DNA from: Gimesia benthica
GTDB taxonomy: Bacteria > Planctomycetota > Planctomycetia > Planctomycetales > Planctomycetaceae
DNA: 64,000 nt
NCBI RefSeq assembly: GCF_009720525.1
Contig: NZ_CP043930.1
Coordinates: forward strand, 7,514,001 to 7,578,000
Direction: 5' to 3'
The notes under the pieces: model-generated
What the model was told of the DNA's origin: nothing
The model's input: only the letters and a program-made list of their open reading frames with translations
Database searches by the model: none
Shown: positions 26,934 to 35,885 of the stretch, one piece after another
How positions within the stretch are numbered: position 1 is the first letter of the stretch
Layout of the letters: the number at the start of each line of letters is the position of its first letter
Made by a program: the position numbers and the translations under genes

Positions 26934-27535
26934 GGTGGCAACCTTTCGAAAATGTAAAATCATGTCGCCTGGGAAGGGATCAGGAAGTTATTAATAAATT
27001 TCCAGCTGGAAACAGGTCCTCAAATACCAACGGCAACATAAGTCCATGGTACTGTTATGTGGCCCAAGTTTCCACGAAGTCGTCTCCTGCACGTTGTTTA
27101 CAACACGATTTCAAGGGGATTTCAAACGCCCTCATTCCTTACCTGGACTTCACGCAATATTCATATATTGCACATTAAGACTTCATTTCGACTCGTACAA
27201 TGGGTAAAAATTCGGAAAACGTGGATTATCAATCCGCAACTCCGGCTTTTCAATTTCCCGCCAAAAGGTACTCGCTTCCGCCACCTGGACACCTTCCGTC
27301 CTTGCCACCCGCCGCTGGTACGCCCAATAACTTTCACCCGCCATCCGTACATTTTCGGCTTTAGCTGCCCGCCATGGGACTACCCAGTCCTCGATCACCC
27401 GCCTTACGTACGTCAACGGCCATTGCTACCCGCCACCTGGACGCCCACGGTCTATACCAGCCGTAGGTTTTATCTGCCCTTGGACGATTCGTTTTAATTG
27501 AGGGCGGTGGTTTTACATCCAATGAAAGGAAGATT
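26934..27535. other. Intergenic region, 600 bp, with phased motif array
   Basis: This lies between the divergent BNR gene and the DUF1559 gene. A minus-strand frame (27183-27416, TTG start) and a plus-strand frame (27057-27497) are both open across it, but the motif spacing in 27257-27434 is not a multiple of three, which argues against coding. The phased CCCGCC array is listed separately. Upstream of it the sequence is AT-richer with no obvious structure. Confidence 0.5.
27257..27434. repeat. Phased array of CCCGCC motifs, ~30-bp period
   Basis: CCCGCC (one copy TCCGCC) starts at 27257, 27277, 27308, 27337, 27368, 27398 and 27429. Spacings are 20, 31, 29, 31, 30 and 31 bp, close to three helical turns. 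The flanks of the motif are not conserved between copies, so this is not a simple tandem duplication. It ends about 100 bp before the start of the DUF1559 gene. A looser match CCAGCC lies at 27457. Confidence 0.6.
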
Positions 27536-28579
27536 ATGCGTTCACAGTCCGGGCTGCGCGTCAGCCACAGAGGTTTTACGTTGATTGAATTGCTGGTGGT
27601 AATTGCCATTATCGCTATTCTGATCGCACTGTTACTCCCCGCGGTTCAGCAGGCACGGGAAGCCGCCCGTCGTTCACAGTGCAAAAATAATTTGAAGCAG
27701 ATCGGTCTCGCGATCGCAAACTACGAGTCAAGCTATACCCGTTTCCCCACATCAGGTGAATACACCGACGAACGCGCCGTTACCCGTCGCATGATGCCGG
27801 TGTCGATGCACGTCGCAATTCTGCCTTACACCGACCAGGCTCCGCTGGCTCAGAAGTGGAACTTCAACTACCACTACACCAACGCCGTCAATGCCCCGTT
27901 GTGTAAGACGAAGCTGCCGGTCTATGTCTGTCCATCCAGTTCGCTGACTCAGGTCGACTCCCTCGGCTATGGAATCACCGACTACATGCCGATTGCCTAC
28001 ACCGACCTCGACCCGACCACCGGATTGCGAAACCCGAGTGGCAGCGGTGCCTTGAATGCGGACCGCTGTGGTGCCCTGGGACCTTACAATCCCATCACGA
28101 CTTCCATCGACGGGTTGAGTAACACCATCCTGGTGATCGAAGACGGCAACCGTCCGACTCAGACTGCCGGACACTACAACCAGACCCAGAAAATCGTCAA
28201 CGGTGCGACCGGTCTGGATACAACTCAGTTGTTCGCCACGGCCGACGTGGTCCCCGGAACCTTTGGTGGACCTTACGGTGCTCCCAACCGCTGGGCTGAC
28301 CCCGATAACGGCAGTGGCGTTTCCGGTCCTCCCAACATGACGGCCGGAAATCGCAAGAACATCATCAATAACAACAGTTCGCCGATTAACGGCCCCTCAG
28401 GTTGTCCCTGGGCCACCAATAACTGCGGACCCAACGATGAACCCTTCAGTGCCCATGTCGGCGGTTGCCACGCGCTGCTGGGTGATGGCAGCGTCCACTT
28501 CCTGTCGGAAAACATCGACGTCCACATCATCCGCCGCCTCTGCAATCCCAAAGACGGCGAAGTTGTCGGCGAGTATTAA
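27536..28579 (+). CDS. DUF1559 protein with pseudopilin-type N-terminus
   Basis: A 347-residue protein of the DUF1559 family, which is strongly expanded in planctomycetes. The N-terminus has a type IV pilin/type II secretion cleavage motif, [12 protein letters not shown], with Glu at +5 after cleavage between residues 13 and 14, and a long hydrophobic helix, then [20 protein letters not shown]. The C-terminus shows the family's end motif [18 protein letters not shown]. These proteins are probably processed by a prepilin peptidase and exposed on the cell surface, but their role is not established. AAGGAAG precedes the ATG, the phased array lies upstream and a strong terminator follows, so it is a single-gene transcript. 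Confidence 0.92.
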   Translation: MRSQSGLRVSHRGFTLIELLVVIAIIAILIALLLPAVQQAREAARRSQCKNNLKQIGLAIANYESSYTRFPTSGEYTDERAVTRRMMPVSMHVAILPYTDQAPLAQKWNFNYHYTNAVNAPLCKTKLPVYVCPSSSLTQVDSLGYGITDYMPIAYTDLDPTTGLRNPSGSGALNADRCGALGPYNPITTSIDGLSNTILVIEDGNRPTQTAGHYNQTQKIVNGATGLDTTQLFATADVVPGTFGGPYGAPNRWADPDNGSGVSGPPNMTAGNRKNIINNNSSPINGPSGCPWATNNCGPNDEPFSAHVGGCHALLGDGSVHFLSENIDVHIIRRLCNPKDGEVVGEY

Positions 28580-28616
28580 GCCTCAACAGCAACTCACTTG
28601 CTAATCCCAAAGACTC

Positions 28617-28653
28617 ACAGCCTTCAGCGGACCTCCTGCTGAAGGCTGTTTTT
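28617..28653 (+). terminator. Intrinsic terminator of the DUF1559 gene
   Basis: ACAGCCTTCAGC and GCTGAAGGCTGT form a perfect 12-bp stem with a nine-base loop, followed by TTTTT. It lies 38 bp after the stop codon. Confidence 0.92.
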
Positions 28654-28746
28654 CTAGCAGGTTTCAGGAAATACACTTAGCTATGAAGCTCGCCACAAGG
28701 CGTCGCAATGACTAAGCAGAAGATAGTATGCCAGGCGAAGCCGCTT

Positions 28747-31092
28747 TTACTTGAGCTCGATATTCACCTTCTCAATTTTGCCATTAAAGGCGTGTGGCGG
28801 CGTGTAGTCTTCTGACACCGTCGAACCAAGGTCCGCCCCGATATCCAGCGTTTCGGTGGCGGAGAAGCGAGAAGGCACGACGTGTGGTACTTCGCCCTGG
28901 GCCACCTGTTTGCCATTGACGGAGAGCGTGACTGTCCCGCCGACTGCCGGATTCGCTTTGGTAATCGGTTTCTGCTGGTAATCCATTTCGACCTGGACCT
29001 TGCCTGAGGGAAGTTTCGCTGCGGACACAATCTTGTTCCGTTCTTTGCCAAAGAAATTATACTCGTAGACCAGTTTGCCCTCTTCTACGTACAGCGTATA
29101 ACCGCCCGCGCTACCCCCTTCGGCTACGATCACACCCTGGGTTTCGTCTTCACCGACATCGATCGACGCTGTGATGGTGTGCGTCCGCTGATAGATCGGA
29201 GGAGCACTTCCCTCTGGAATGCGATTGGTACCTGCAGCGTAACTGAAAAAGGTTCGTCCACGAGTGACCGAAGGACGCTCGGGATTGACGACCCGCTCAG
29301 CAAAGCGGTCATCGAGCGGGTAGACGTTGTACTTCTCAGCTTCCTTGTCGAAAATCGCCTGCAGTTCCTTGAGCTTTTCGGGATGTTTCTGCGCCAGGTC
29401 GACCGCCTCGGAGAAGTCTTCTTCGATGTTGTAGAGTTCCCACTTCGTATTATCAAAACCTTTCGAACCGGTCAGTTCCCAGGGCACCCCCTGAAAGGCG
29501 GCTGCAACCCAGCCGTTGTGGTAGATGGCGCGATGCCCGCCAGTTTCGAAGTACTGCGTCGTGCGTCGCCCTTCAGCATCGGGATTGGTAATCGTGTAAG
29601 CCATACTGGTGCCGGCGATCGGCGTCTGCTTGACCCCAGCGACGGTCTTGGGCTCAGGAATACCGGCTGCCTCATAGATCGTCGGGGCAATGTCGATGAC
29701 ATGGTGGAACTGACTCCGTACCGTACCGGCGTCCTTGACTTTGGCAGGCCACGAGATCACCAGACCGTTGCGGGTGCCTCCGAAGTGCGAGGGAACACGC
29801 TTCATCCACTGGAACGGCGATGCCCCCGCCCACGCCCAGCCGACCGGGAAATGATTCTCGTGCTGCGGTCCGCCGATTTCATTGATCTCATCCAGTTGTC
29901 CTTCGACCGTATCGGGGATACCGTTCTGTGTCATGATGTTGTTGGTCGTTCCAGTCAAACTGCCCTCGGCACTGGGGCCGTTATCACCGGCTACATAAAT
30001 GATCAACGTATTATTTCCGTCGGGCAGCTTGCGCACGGCCTCTATCAGCCGACCAACGTGATGGTCGGTATGCGCCAGGAAACCGGCGAAGGCCTCCTGG
30101 TGACGGGCGTAGAGCCGCCGGGCGTCGTCCGACAGACTGTCCCAGCCGGGAATTTCCTGGGGGCGCGGGGTGAGTTTCGTATTCTCGGGAACGACCCCCA
30201 TCTTTTTCTGGCGGGCCAGCGTTTCTTCACGAACCTTGTCCCAGCCCTGATCGAACTGCCCCTTAAACTTGTCGATCCATTCCTCCGGGGCATGCAGCGG
30301 TGCGTGGGTCGCCCCTGTCGCAAAGTAGGCGAAGAAAGGTTTGTCGGGACTGATCGACTGCTGCCGCTTGATCCACGCGATCGCGTCGTTCGTCAGGTCT
30401 TCTGTCAGATGATAGCCCTCTGCGGCTGATTTGGGCTGTTCCACCGGCAGGGTATTGCGGAACAGCTGCGGATAGAACTGGCTTGTTTCGCCCCCCTGAA
30501 AGCCGTAGAAATATTCAAATCCGAGCCCTGTGGGCCAGCGGTCAAACGGACCAATGGTACTGGTTTCCCAGTCCGGTGTGTTATGCCACTTCCCCCACGC
30601 GGCGGTGCTGTAGCCATTGTCCTTCAGCACCTCGGCAATCGTCGCACAGCTCCGCGGCCAGATGCTGTGATACCCGGGGTAGCCGGTCGACAGTTCCGTG
30701 ATTGTGCCGAAGCCACTTTGATGATGGTTACGGCCCGTCAGCAACGCGGCCCGGGTAGGCGAACAGATGGCGGTTGTGTGAAAGCGATTAAATTTAATTC
30801 CCGAAGCAGCCAGGCGATCCAGGGCCGGGGTCGGAATCGGCCCACCAAACGTCGCAGGATGTCCAAACCCCAGGTCATCAATCAGAATCAACAGCACATT
30901 CGGTGCCCCCTGCGGAGGCGCGACCGGTTGCGGATAGTCCTGCTCGGAACCTTCGAAGGTTTTATTGATTTTACCTTTAAAGGCAGCATCGGGCAGCGGA
31001 AGCCGCGAGCGATCAATCTGTTGTGCAGAACAAATCGCAGGGACGGGAAGAGACAGCACCACAACAGCGAGAAACGATAACAAAGGTCTCAT
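28747..31092 (-). CDS. Secreted arylsulfatase, long form with C-terminal beta domain
   Basis: A 781-residue type I sulfatase. A signal peptide (LLSFLAVVVLSLPVPAICSA) leads into a linker, then the metal site NVLLILIDDLGFGHP and the formylglycine signature ICSPTRAALLTGR, with the modified Cys at residue 110. The second metal motif is VAGDNGPSAEG. The last 150 residues (from about TITASIDVGEDETQGVIV onward) look like a beta-sandwich domain that may bind substrate. This length and arrangement match the large arylsulfatases of the atsA/PAS type. The protein is preceded by a 30-bp leader and is divergent from no close neighbour. It likely desulfates polysaccharides or aryl sulfates outside the cytoplasm. 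Confidence 0.92.
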   Translation of the reverse strand: MRPLLSFLAVVVLSLPVPAICSAQQIDRSRLPLPDAAFKGKINKTFEGSEQDYPQPVAPPQGAPNVLLILIDDLGFGHPATFGGPIPTPALDRLAASGIKFNRFHTTAICSPTRAALLTGRNHHQSGFGTITELSTGYPGYHSIWPRSCATIAEVLKDNGYSTAAWGKWHNTPDWETSTIGPFDRWPTGLGFEYFYGFQGGETSQFYPQLFRNTLPVEQPKSAAEGYHLTEDLTNDAIAWIKRQQSISPDKPFFAYFATGATHAPLHAPEEWIDKFKGQFDQGWDKVREETLARQKKMGVVPENTKLTPRPQEIPGWDSLSDDARRLYARHQEAFAGFLAHTDHHVGRLIEAVRKLPDGNNTLIIYVAGDNGPSAEGSLTGTTNNIMTQNGIPDTVEGQLDEINEIGGPQHENHFPVGWAWAGASPFQWMKRVPSHFGGTRNGLVISWPAKVKDAGTVRSQFHHVIDIAPTIYEAAGIPEPKTVAGVKQTPIAGTSMAYTITNPDAEGRRTTQYFETGGHRAIYHNGWVAAAFQGVPWELTGSKGFDNTKWELYNIEEDFSEAVDLAQKHPEKLKELQAIFDKEAEKYNVYPLDDRFAERVVNPERPSVTRGRTFFSYAAGTNRIPEGSAPPIYQRTHTITASIDVGEDETQGVIVAEGGSAGGYTLYVEEGKLVYEYNFFGKERNKIVSAAKLPSGKVQVEMDYQQKPITKANPAVGGTVTLSVNGKQVAQGEVPHVVPSRFSATETLDIGADLGSTVSEDYTPPHAFNGKIEKVNIELK

Positions 31093-31202
31093 GGAGGAAT
31101 CTCCTGATTAGAGACAGTGCCCGCGGTAAGAGAACATCAGTCTATTTTTAGACATGAAAATGGAAATGTCCAGCAGAAATACCCGCTAACTCGTTTAATT
31201 GA

Positions 31203-31238
31203 GCCGTAGGGGCGGTACCCACGTGTCCGCCCGCCTGG
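31203..31238 (+). repeat. Dispersed hairpin element, copy 4 (half A only)
   Basis: GCCGTAGGGGCGGTACCCAC then GTGTCCGCCCGCCTGG matches half A of the copy at 17524 with few changes. No half B hairpin follows within 300 bp, so this copy is a solo half or a decayed element. Confidence 0.65.
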
Positions 31239-31288
31239 AGAGATTCTAACCAGAACAGATTCCCGAAGGCATCAGTGCAGAAAAGAGG

Positions 31289-31588
31289 CTAATCCCAGAT
31301 CGGATCGGAATAAGTCAGCGATTCGGGGACCATGCTGTGCCAGACCCTGATGTAGCTGACGAGCAGGAAGTAGGGGAGATTCGTAACCTCATGAGAGACT
31401 TTGGTAAAGCTCCACCAGACCGGATGATAAAAGGAATTCAGCAGATCAGAATTCCGCGACTCGACGCCGGCCGATCTCGGCAGCAGAAATGCATAAGCCG
31501 GACCGATGCTCAATACATAGATCACAATCAACAGCAGCACGAAATACGAGATCGCCCGCAGGAGCCTGGCCTTCTTTTTTTCTGCCAT
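31289..31588 (-). CDS. Small membrane protein with LSIGP motif
   Basis: A 99-residue protein. Its basic start MAEKKKARLLR precedes one helix, ISYFVLLLIVIYVLSIGPAY, after which the chain includes HPVWWSFTKV and ends without further clear membrane segments. It shares its layout and the YxLSxGPxxA and WWS motifs with the protein at 8414-8728, so the two appear paralogous. Its function is unknown. It stands alone, between a copy of the dispersed element and about 300 bp of non-coding DNA. Confidence 0.6.
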   Translation of the reverse strand: MAEKKKARLLRAISYFVLLLIVIYVLSIGPAYAFLLPRSAGVESRNSDLLNSFYHPVWWSFTKVSHEVTNLPYFLLVSYIRVWHSMVPESLTYSDPIWD

Positions 31589-31885
31589 AAAACAACCTCA
31601 GTCAGTAGGGAGGCAATAACTTCAGTTTACCTGAAGCGAAGCAGGAAGAAAGCAGATTCTTTGCGTTCCTGCTCGGGGGCTCTGTTCTCATCGTCGACCT
31701 CTGCTCCTCACCCAGCACAACACTAATCTCAATCCTGAGAAATGGCAGCTCTGTCTGTAGACTCCGGTGAACTGGGGCATCATCGTCTTGAATGCATTGC
31801 TCGATATGGTTCGCCTCTTGTTACAACTCTGAAAAGCTTATGAACTGCTTCTGCTTAGTGAATAGTTTAATACAATAGGATAGTT
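31589..31885. other. Intergenic region before the AT-rich gene
   Basis: About 300 bp with no gene. Base composition falls toward the AT-rich gene from about 31800 onward. No direct repeat, integrase fragment or tRNA was seen that would mark an insertion boundary. Confidence 0.4.
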
Positions 31886-34800
31886 TTATCGCTCAACTCT
31901 AAGACGTTCTGCTTCTTCATCTTCTCGTTCAGCGTCTATTTCAAATCTTCTAGCTAGTTCTCGGAATGCTTTTGACAAGTTTGGAAATCGAGTCTTAAAT
32001 TCTGTCGCTAAGTTGCTGTATTGGTTTACCAGTGCACGTTCCAATGTCCCTCCTTCTAAGGGATCTCTGCAAGTTACTCCTCGACTGTTATAGATACCGA
32101 GTGTAAAACCTTTGAATATGCTTGTTGAATTAAAATGTTCCAGAATGTTGCAAATTGAAAGGGGGGGCCACATTTTACATCCTTCCTTAGAATGGCGAGA
32201 AAGTAGCTCACCAATTTGATGATCTGCAACACGAATTCTATCTTCTTTTTTTGCAAGTAATCTTACTTCCGAAATCCAATTCGTTAAATATAGCTCATCA
32301 ATCTGCCCGTTTTCTTTCGTTCCCGGAAGTGTACTAAATGCATTTATCAAAGAATGTCCATGTCTTATCATTTTGTGATCTAAATCTGTTAATTCTAGAT
32401 CTCTATTTATTACGTTTTCATTTCGGAATAAGATTTTTAATAAGTCAATGAATTGGCTAGGATTTTGTTGTAGTGCATTTATTAAGGTCATAGGTTCAGT
32501 TCGTGAATGTGGCCCTTCAAGAAAAGGTAAGTACCCCCATTCAATTGCTGCGAGTCTAGTAGTATTTTCTTTATCACTTGCTTGAAGATGCTTAACTAAC
32601 TTTTGGACACAATGTGCCTTTAATTTATTTATTTCTTCCTGATTCGTTTCAGTAGATAACGCCGATTCGAGGGTCAAGAAAATTATATCCTCTTCAATAT
32701 CTATTTTCTCTAACGCAAAAGAGAGTAAATTAATTGCTGTGAAAGGACGACATGCCCGAAGTAATTTCTCTTGTACATAACATACGTCTCTGTGATTTTC
32801 ATCATGAAGAAAAGCATCACAATTCAACCAGTACTCATCACAAACTGATATAGGTAAATTTGTTTCCATCCAGTCCCAGATGGAACGGTTAAACGGTACT
32901 GCACAGAGCATCTTTGCGGCCTGTAGATCTGAATAAGAATTGAACTGTATCTCTCTAAAAAAAGAGAATTCTTTAGAGTTGAAAGCACCAGCGATATATC
33001 CTGCCGCGAATTCCAAAAGTCGAATATTGTCTGATATAACAAACTCCGATAATTCAATTTCCTCTACATTTAAGAGCGAGTTCGATCCAATGACCCATCC
33101 AATGGAAGTTGCATTGTGTATTCTTTCGAGCAGACGATTTACCCCATACCAACCCTGTGTGGATGTGATATTCCTAAGGGCTTCTAATTGCTTTTTATTT
33201 AATTCCACATAGTATTTTTTATAGTCACCACTTTCATCAATATCAGGTAGATCTGGATGAATACCGAAAAGCCATTCGTTGAGATCCACAGGATCGTCTG
33301 GTTGAATTCGCTTACTAATATCTATTAATATGTTGATTGTATTCTCATTCAGTGACAAAGAGCGTTTAGGATGCGTTTGGTGAAGACATATTAGTTCTCT
33401 AAGTGCTTTCCAAAGTATTGCTCTACCATGAAGGTCTTGGCAATGTAATGAAATCAATTCCAGACGTTGTATTGCTTTGTGAGTCGTTTCTTCGTTTATC
33501 TTGAAAATACCATTAATGACCTTGGCCCATTTTTCTGGTGATTCTGACGCAGTTTCAAATATTATCTCTGCAATTTGGTGTAGATAACCCGGGGCATCGG
33601 TATGTGCTTTGATTTGAGACCAGCCATTAGCCCAGTCGCGCCATCTAGGCTTTGCCGTACTACTTAAGCTAATCCCATAATACTTGGGGACTTGCTCAAT
33701 CAATAAATTCCACCCTACTTCAGGATGCTTGAGAACAAGTTGCCTTAAGATAGTAATTCTTTCTTCAATAGTGGCATTTGTTTGTGGTATTTGCCAGAAG
33801 AATATGGCTTTCAATGTCTCCGAAGGTCTGTTGCTCATGTTGTTTGGGAGAATGTTTTCATATTTGATTAACATGGCGAGAATGTCTGCTACTTGGCTTA
33901 AATAGTTGGGGCTCCACGCAATGATTTCTAAGGCCCATAGAAGTCCACAGTGTCGTGAATGCGAGAAGATATGGTTACTGTTAGGTGAAAAAAGACTCGG
34001 TAGCAGTGGGTTGTCGGAGTTTAAGTCATCACTTATTCTAGAAAGAAGAAAATCAGGGTCTGCTTCAGCAAACAGACTAAGCTGACTAGAAAATGTTGCC
34101 CAACGCTTTTTGGAACCATTATTAGGTAGAATGCTACTAAGGACTTTTCTTACGCTTACAGCAAAATTCAGTTTAGTCCCATAACTTGTTGCGGCAGGAT
34201 AAGATGTCATTATTGCCAGTGACTCAATAATACCCTGGCGTAATTCACTAGAGAGTGAATGGGTTTTGCCAAAGATGTTTGCCATCCATTGCTCATCATC
34301 CTTGAGATCTAATGCGGGGTTGGTTTCCTCTAGCACAACTATTGCAAGATCTTCAAAACGCTCTAGCATTTTACGAGTAATTGAACTACTCAGTAGACAC
34401 CATGCATCTTCTCGAGAGTGGATTACAAGGTTATTACCATATCTCAGGAAAAGAGGCTCATCGCTATCACACCACTTAGTAGTATATTCTTCGATACGCT
34501 CACGTGAGATTCCCATAAAATCTTCAATACAAATCAGATCAATGGGATGATTCGTTTTAAAGATATTGTCATTTCTTTCTATTTGATCAGGGTCTAAATC
34601 AACCCATCCACCTAGTAGAGCAAATGGAGCTAGTTTGGATCGGTATTTCTCGTTAGCCCATTCTGGGAAATCTGTAAGTGGGTGTTCTGTGATTAAGCGT
34701 TTTAGGACATTTGAGCTACCACAACATGCTCGCGAAAGCGACCTTGCCCTAAGGTTCTCAAAGCCACATTCTGCTAATGTCTTGGCGAGAGACGAAGACT

Positions 34801-35722
34801 CCTGGCGAGGAAGAAATAGTTCACGAGTACCAGATGATGCACTGCGATTTCTGCAAATTCCAACATGATGTCCACGAGACACGGCTTCTGCAACATCTTC
34901 AACAGTTAATGAAAGAGACACGGTTGCGATAAGTGTTAAAGAGGTGCCAATATTTGTTAGGTCTCTCCACGCTTTGAGGCTCTCAACAAAAACCATCCTA
35001 TTCAACTTAGGATGAGCTTCTGCCTGTTCTTCAACTAACGCAGAAAGGAAGTCTAGGACATCTTTTGAGTTGCCACTTCTAAGAAGTAATGAACTGGGTT
35101 CTCCCTCAATCCAGTCTAGTAAGTCCTCACAACACTTAATCCTACTAACGAGTATCACTTGGGGGGAAATTGGAGGCGACGAAATTTGTTTGAGTGCATT
35201 CCATTGCGTCTTCGGATCGAAAACTCCATCGGGTCTTCGCCCCACTACAGTTGAAAACCATATATCAACAGCAGGGCAACGTTCTATCCAATGTTCTAAA
35301 TCATTTGCATCGATCGCTATTACATTTTTCCAATTACTTTGTTCCAGAGCTTCCTTGGCCCATGAATCCTTCGCACGCCATTCTCTGGGAGTTACAAATA
35401 CAAATGTTGTTTGTTTTTGGATATCTACTGAAGTCGTTTTAGTCCTCTTACTGAAGTCTTCATTAGCTTTAGCTTTTTTCTTTTCTTTTGAAGTTCCAAT
35501 CTCCCACACACTTATACCCTTGGGTACATATTGGGTGTGTTCTGCTGAGTTAACATTGCCATCAAATCCTGGCCGTTGAATCTGTTCGTAAGCGGGAAAG
35601 TTTACCACTGAGTCTGGAGGGACTACCTCCCATACAAGCCGACGAAGCAAATGAGGTAGTTGGTGCCTAGCTTCTATAGTGTCTGCCCAAGAGACAATAT
35701 CAAGAGCTCGAGTCCAGCTCAT
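31886..35722 (-). CDS. Large AT-rich orphan protein; candidate defence gene
   Basis: A 1278-residue protein of no family I can name. Residues about 1-160 look like a small alpha/beta domain: RLVWEVVPPDSVVNFPAY, RPGFDGNV, ISVWEIGTSKEKKK, FVFVTPREWRAKDSW, then LEHWIERCPAVDIWFSTVVG. The FDG...VWEIGTSK arrangement recalls the PD-(D/E)xK nuclease core of Mrr-like enzymes, although the exact ExK is not present. Residues 190-500 may be a degenerate NTPase-like core (SLLLRSGNSKDVLDFLSALV, with no Walker A). The rest is mostly alpha-helical, repeat-like. Three sampled 60-base lines contain 30-37% G+C against 58-60% in neighbouring genes, indicating transfer. AAGGAAGG precedes the ATG. A role in antiphage defence is inference. 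Confidence 0.75.
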   Translation of the reverse strand: MSWTRALDIVSWADTIEARHQLPHLLRRLVWEVVPPDSVVNFPAYEQIQRPGFDGNVNSAEHTQYVPKGISVWEIGTSKEKKKAKANEDFSKRTKTTSVDIQKQTTFVFVTPREWRAKDSWAKEALEQSNWKNVIAIDANDLEHWIERCPAVDIWFSTVVGRRPDGVFDPKTQWNALKQISSPPISPQVILVSRIKCCEDLLDWIEGEPSSLLLRSGNSKDVLDFLSALVEEQAEAHPKLNRMVFVESLKAWRDLTNIGTSLTLIATVSLSLTVEDVAEAVSRGHHVGICRNRSASSGTRELFLPRQESSSLAKTLAECGFENLRARSLSRACCGSSNVLKRLITEHPLTDFPEWANEKYRSKLAPFALLGGWVDLDPDQIERNDNIFKTNHPIDLICIEDFMGISRERIEEYTTKWCDSDEPLFLRYGNNLVIHSREDAWCLLSSSITRKMLERFEDLAIVVLEETNPALDLKDDEQWMANIFGKTHSLSSELRQGIIESLAIMTSYPAATSYGTKLNFAVSVRKVLSSILPNNGSKKRWATFSSQLSLFAEADPDFLLSRISDDLNSDNPLLPSLFSPNSNHIFSHSRHCGLLWALEIIAWSPNYLSQVADILAMLIKYENILPNNMSNRPSETLKAIFFWQIPQTNATIEERITILRQLVLKHPEVGWNLLIEQVPKYYGISLSSTAKPRWRDWANGWSQIKAHTDAPGYLHQIAEIIFETASESPEKWAKVINGIFKINEETTHKAIQRLELISLHCQDLHGRAILWKALRELICLHQTHPKRSLSLNENTINILIDISKRIQPDDPVDLNEWLFGIHPDLPDIDESGDYKKYYVELNKKQLEALRNITSTQGWYGVNRLLERIHNATSIGWVIGSNSLLNVEEIELSEFVISDNIRLLEFAAGYIAGAFNSKEFSFFREIQFNSYSDLQAAKMLCAVPFNRSIWDWMETNLPISVCDEYWLNCDAFLHDENHRDVCYVQEKLLRACRPFTAINLLSFALEKIDIEEDIIFLTLESALSTETNQEEINKLKAHCVQKLVKHLQASDKENTTRLAAIEWGYLPFLEGPHSRTEPMTLINALQQNPSQFIDLLKILFRNENVINRDLELTDLDHKMIRHGHSLINAFSTLPGTKENGQIDELYLTNWISEVRLLAKKEDRIRVADHQIGELLSRHSKEGCKMWPPLSICNILEHFNSTSIFKGFTLGIYNSRGVTCRDPLEGGTLERALVNQYSNLATEFKTRFPNLSKAFRELARRFEIDAEREDEEAERLRVER

Positions 35723-35885
35723 AGTCGCGCCTTCCTTGTTGAAAGTTAGTATGTATGCAGATGAAGAAGCTTAAGGAAGTAGTGGATGATATCTCGTCTA
35801 AATTTAAATTGTGAAATCTAAAACAATGATACGCAAAACTGTACATACACTCAATGGGTGGGTTCGGTCAGAATATCGCTCAACT

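Noticed and set aside
27183-27416. Minus-strand 77-residue frame with a TTG start over the phased array
   Set aside because: The peptide looks fairly protein-like, but the start is TTG with no clear ribosome-binding site, the regular CCCGCC spacing is not a multiple of three, and the plus strand is equally open. I treat the open frame as a side effect of composition.
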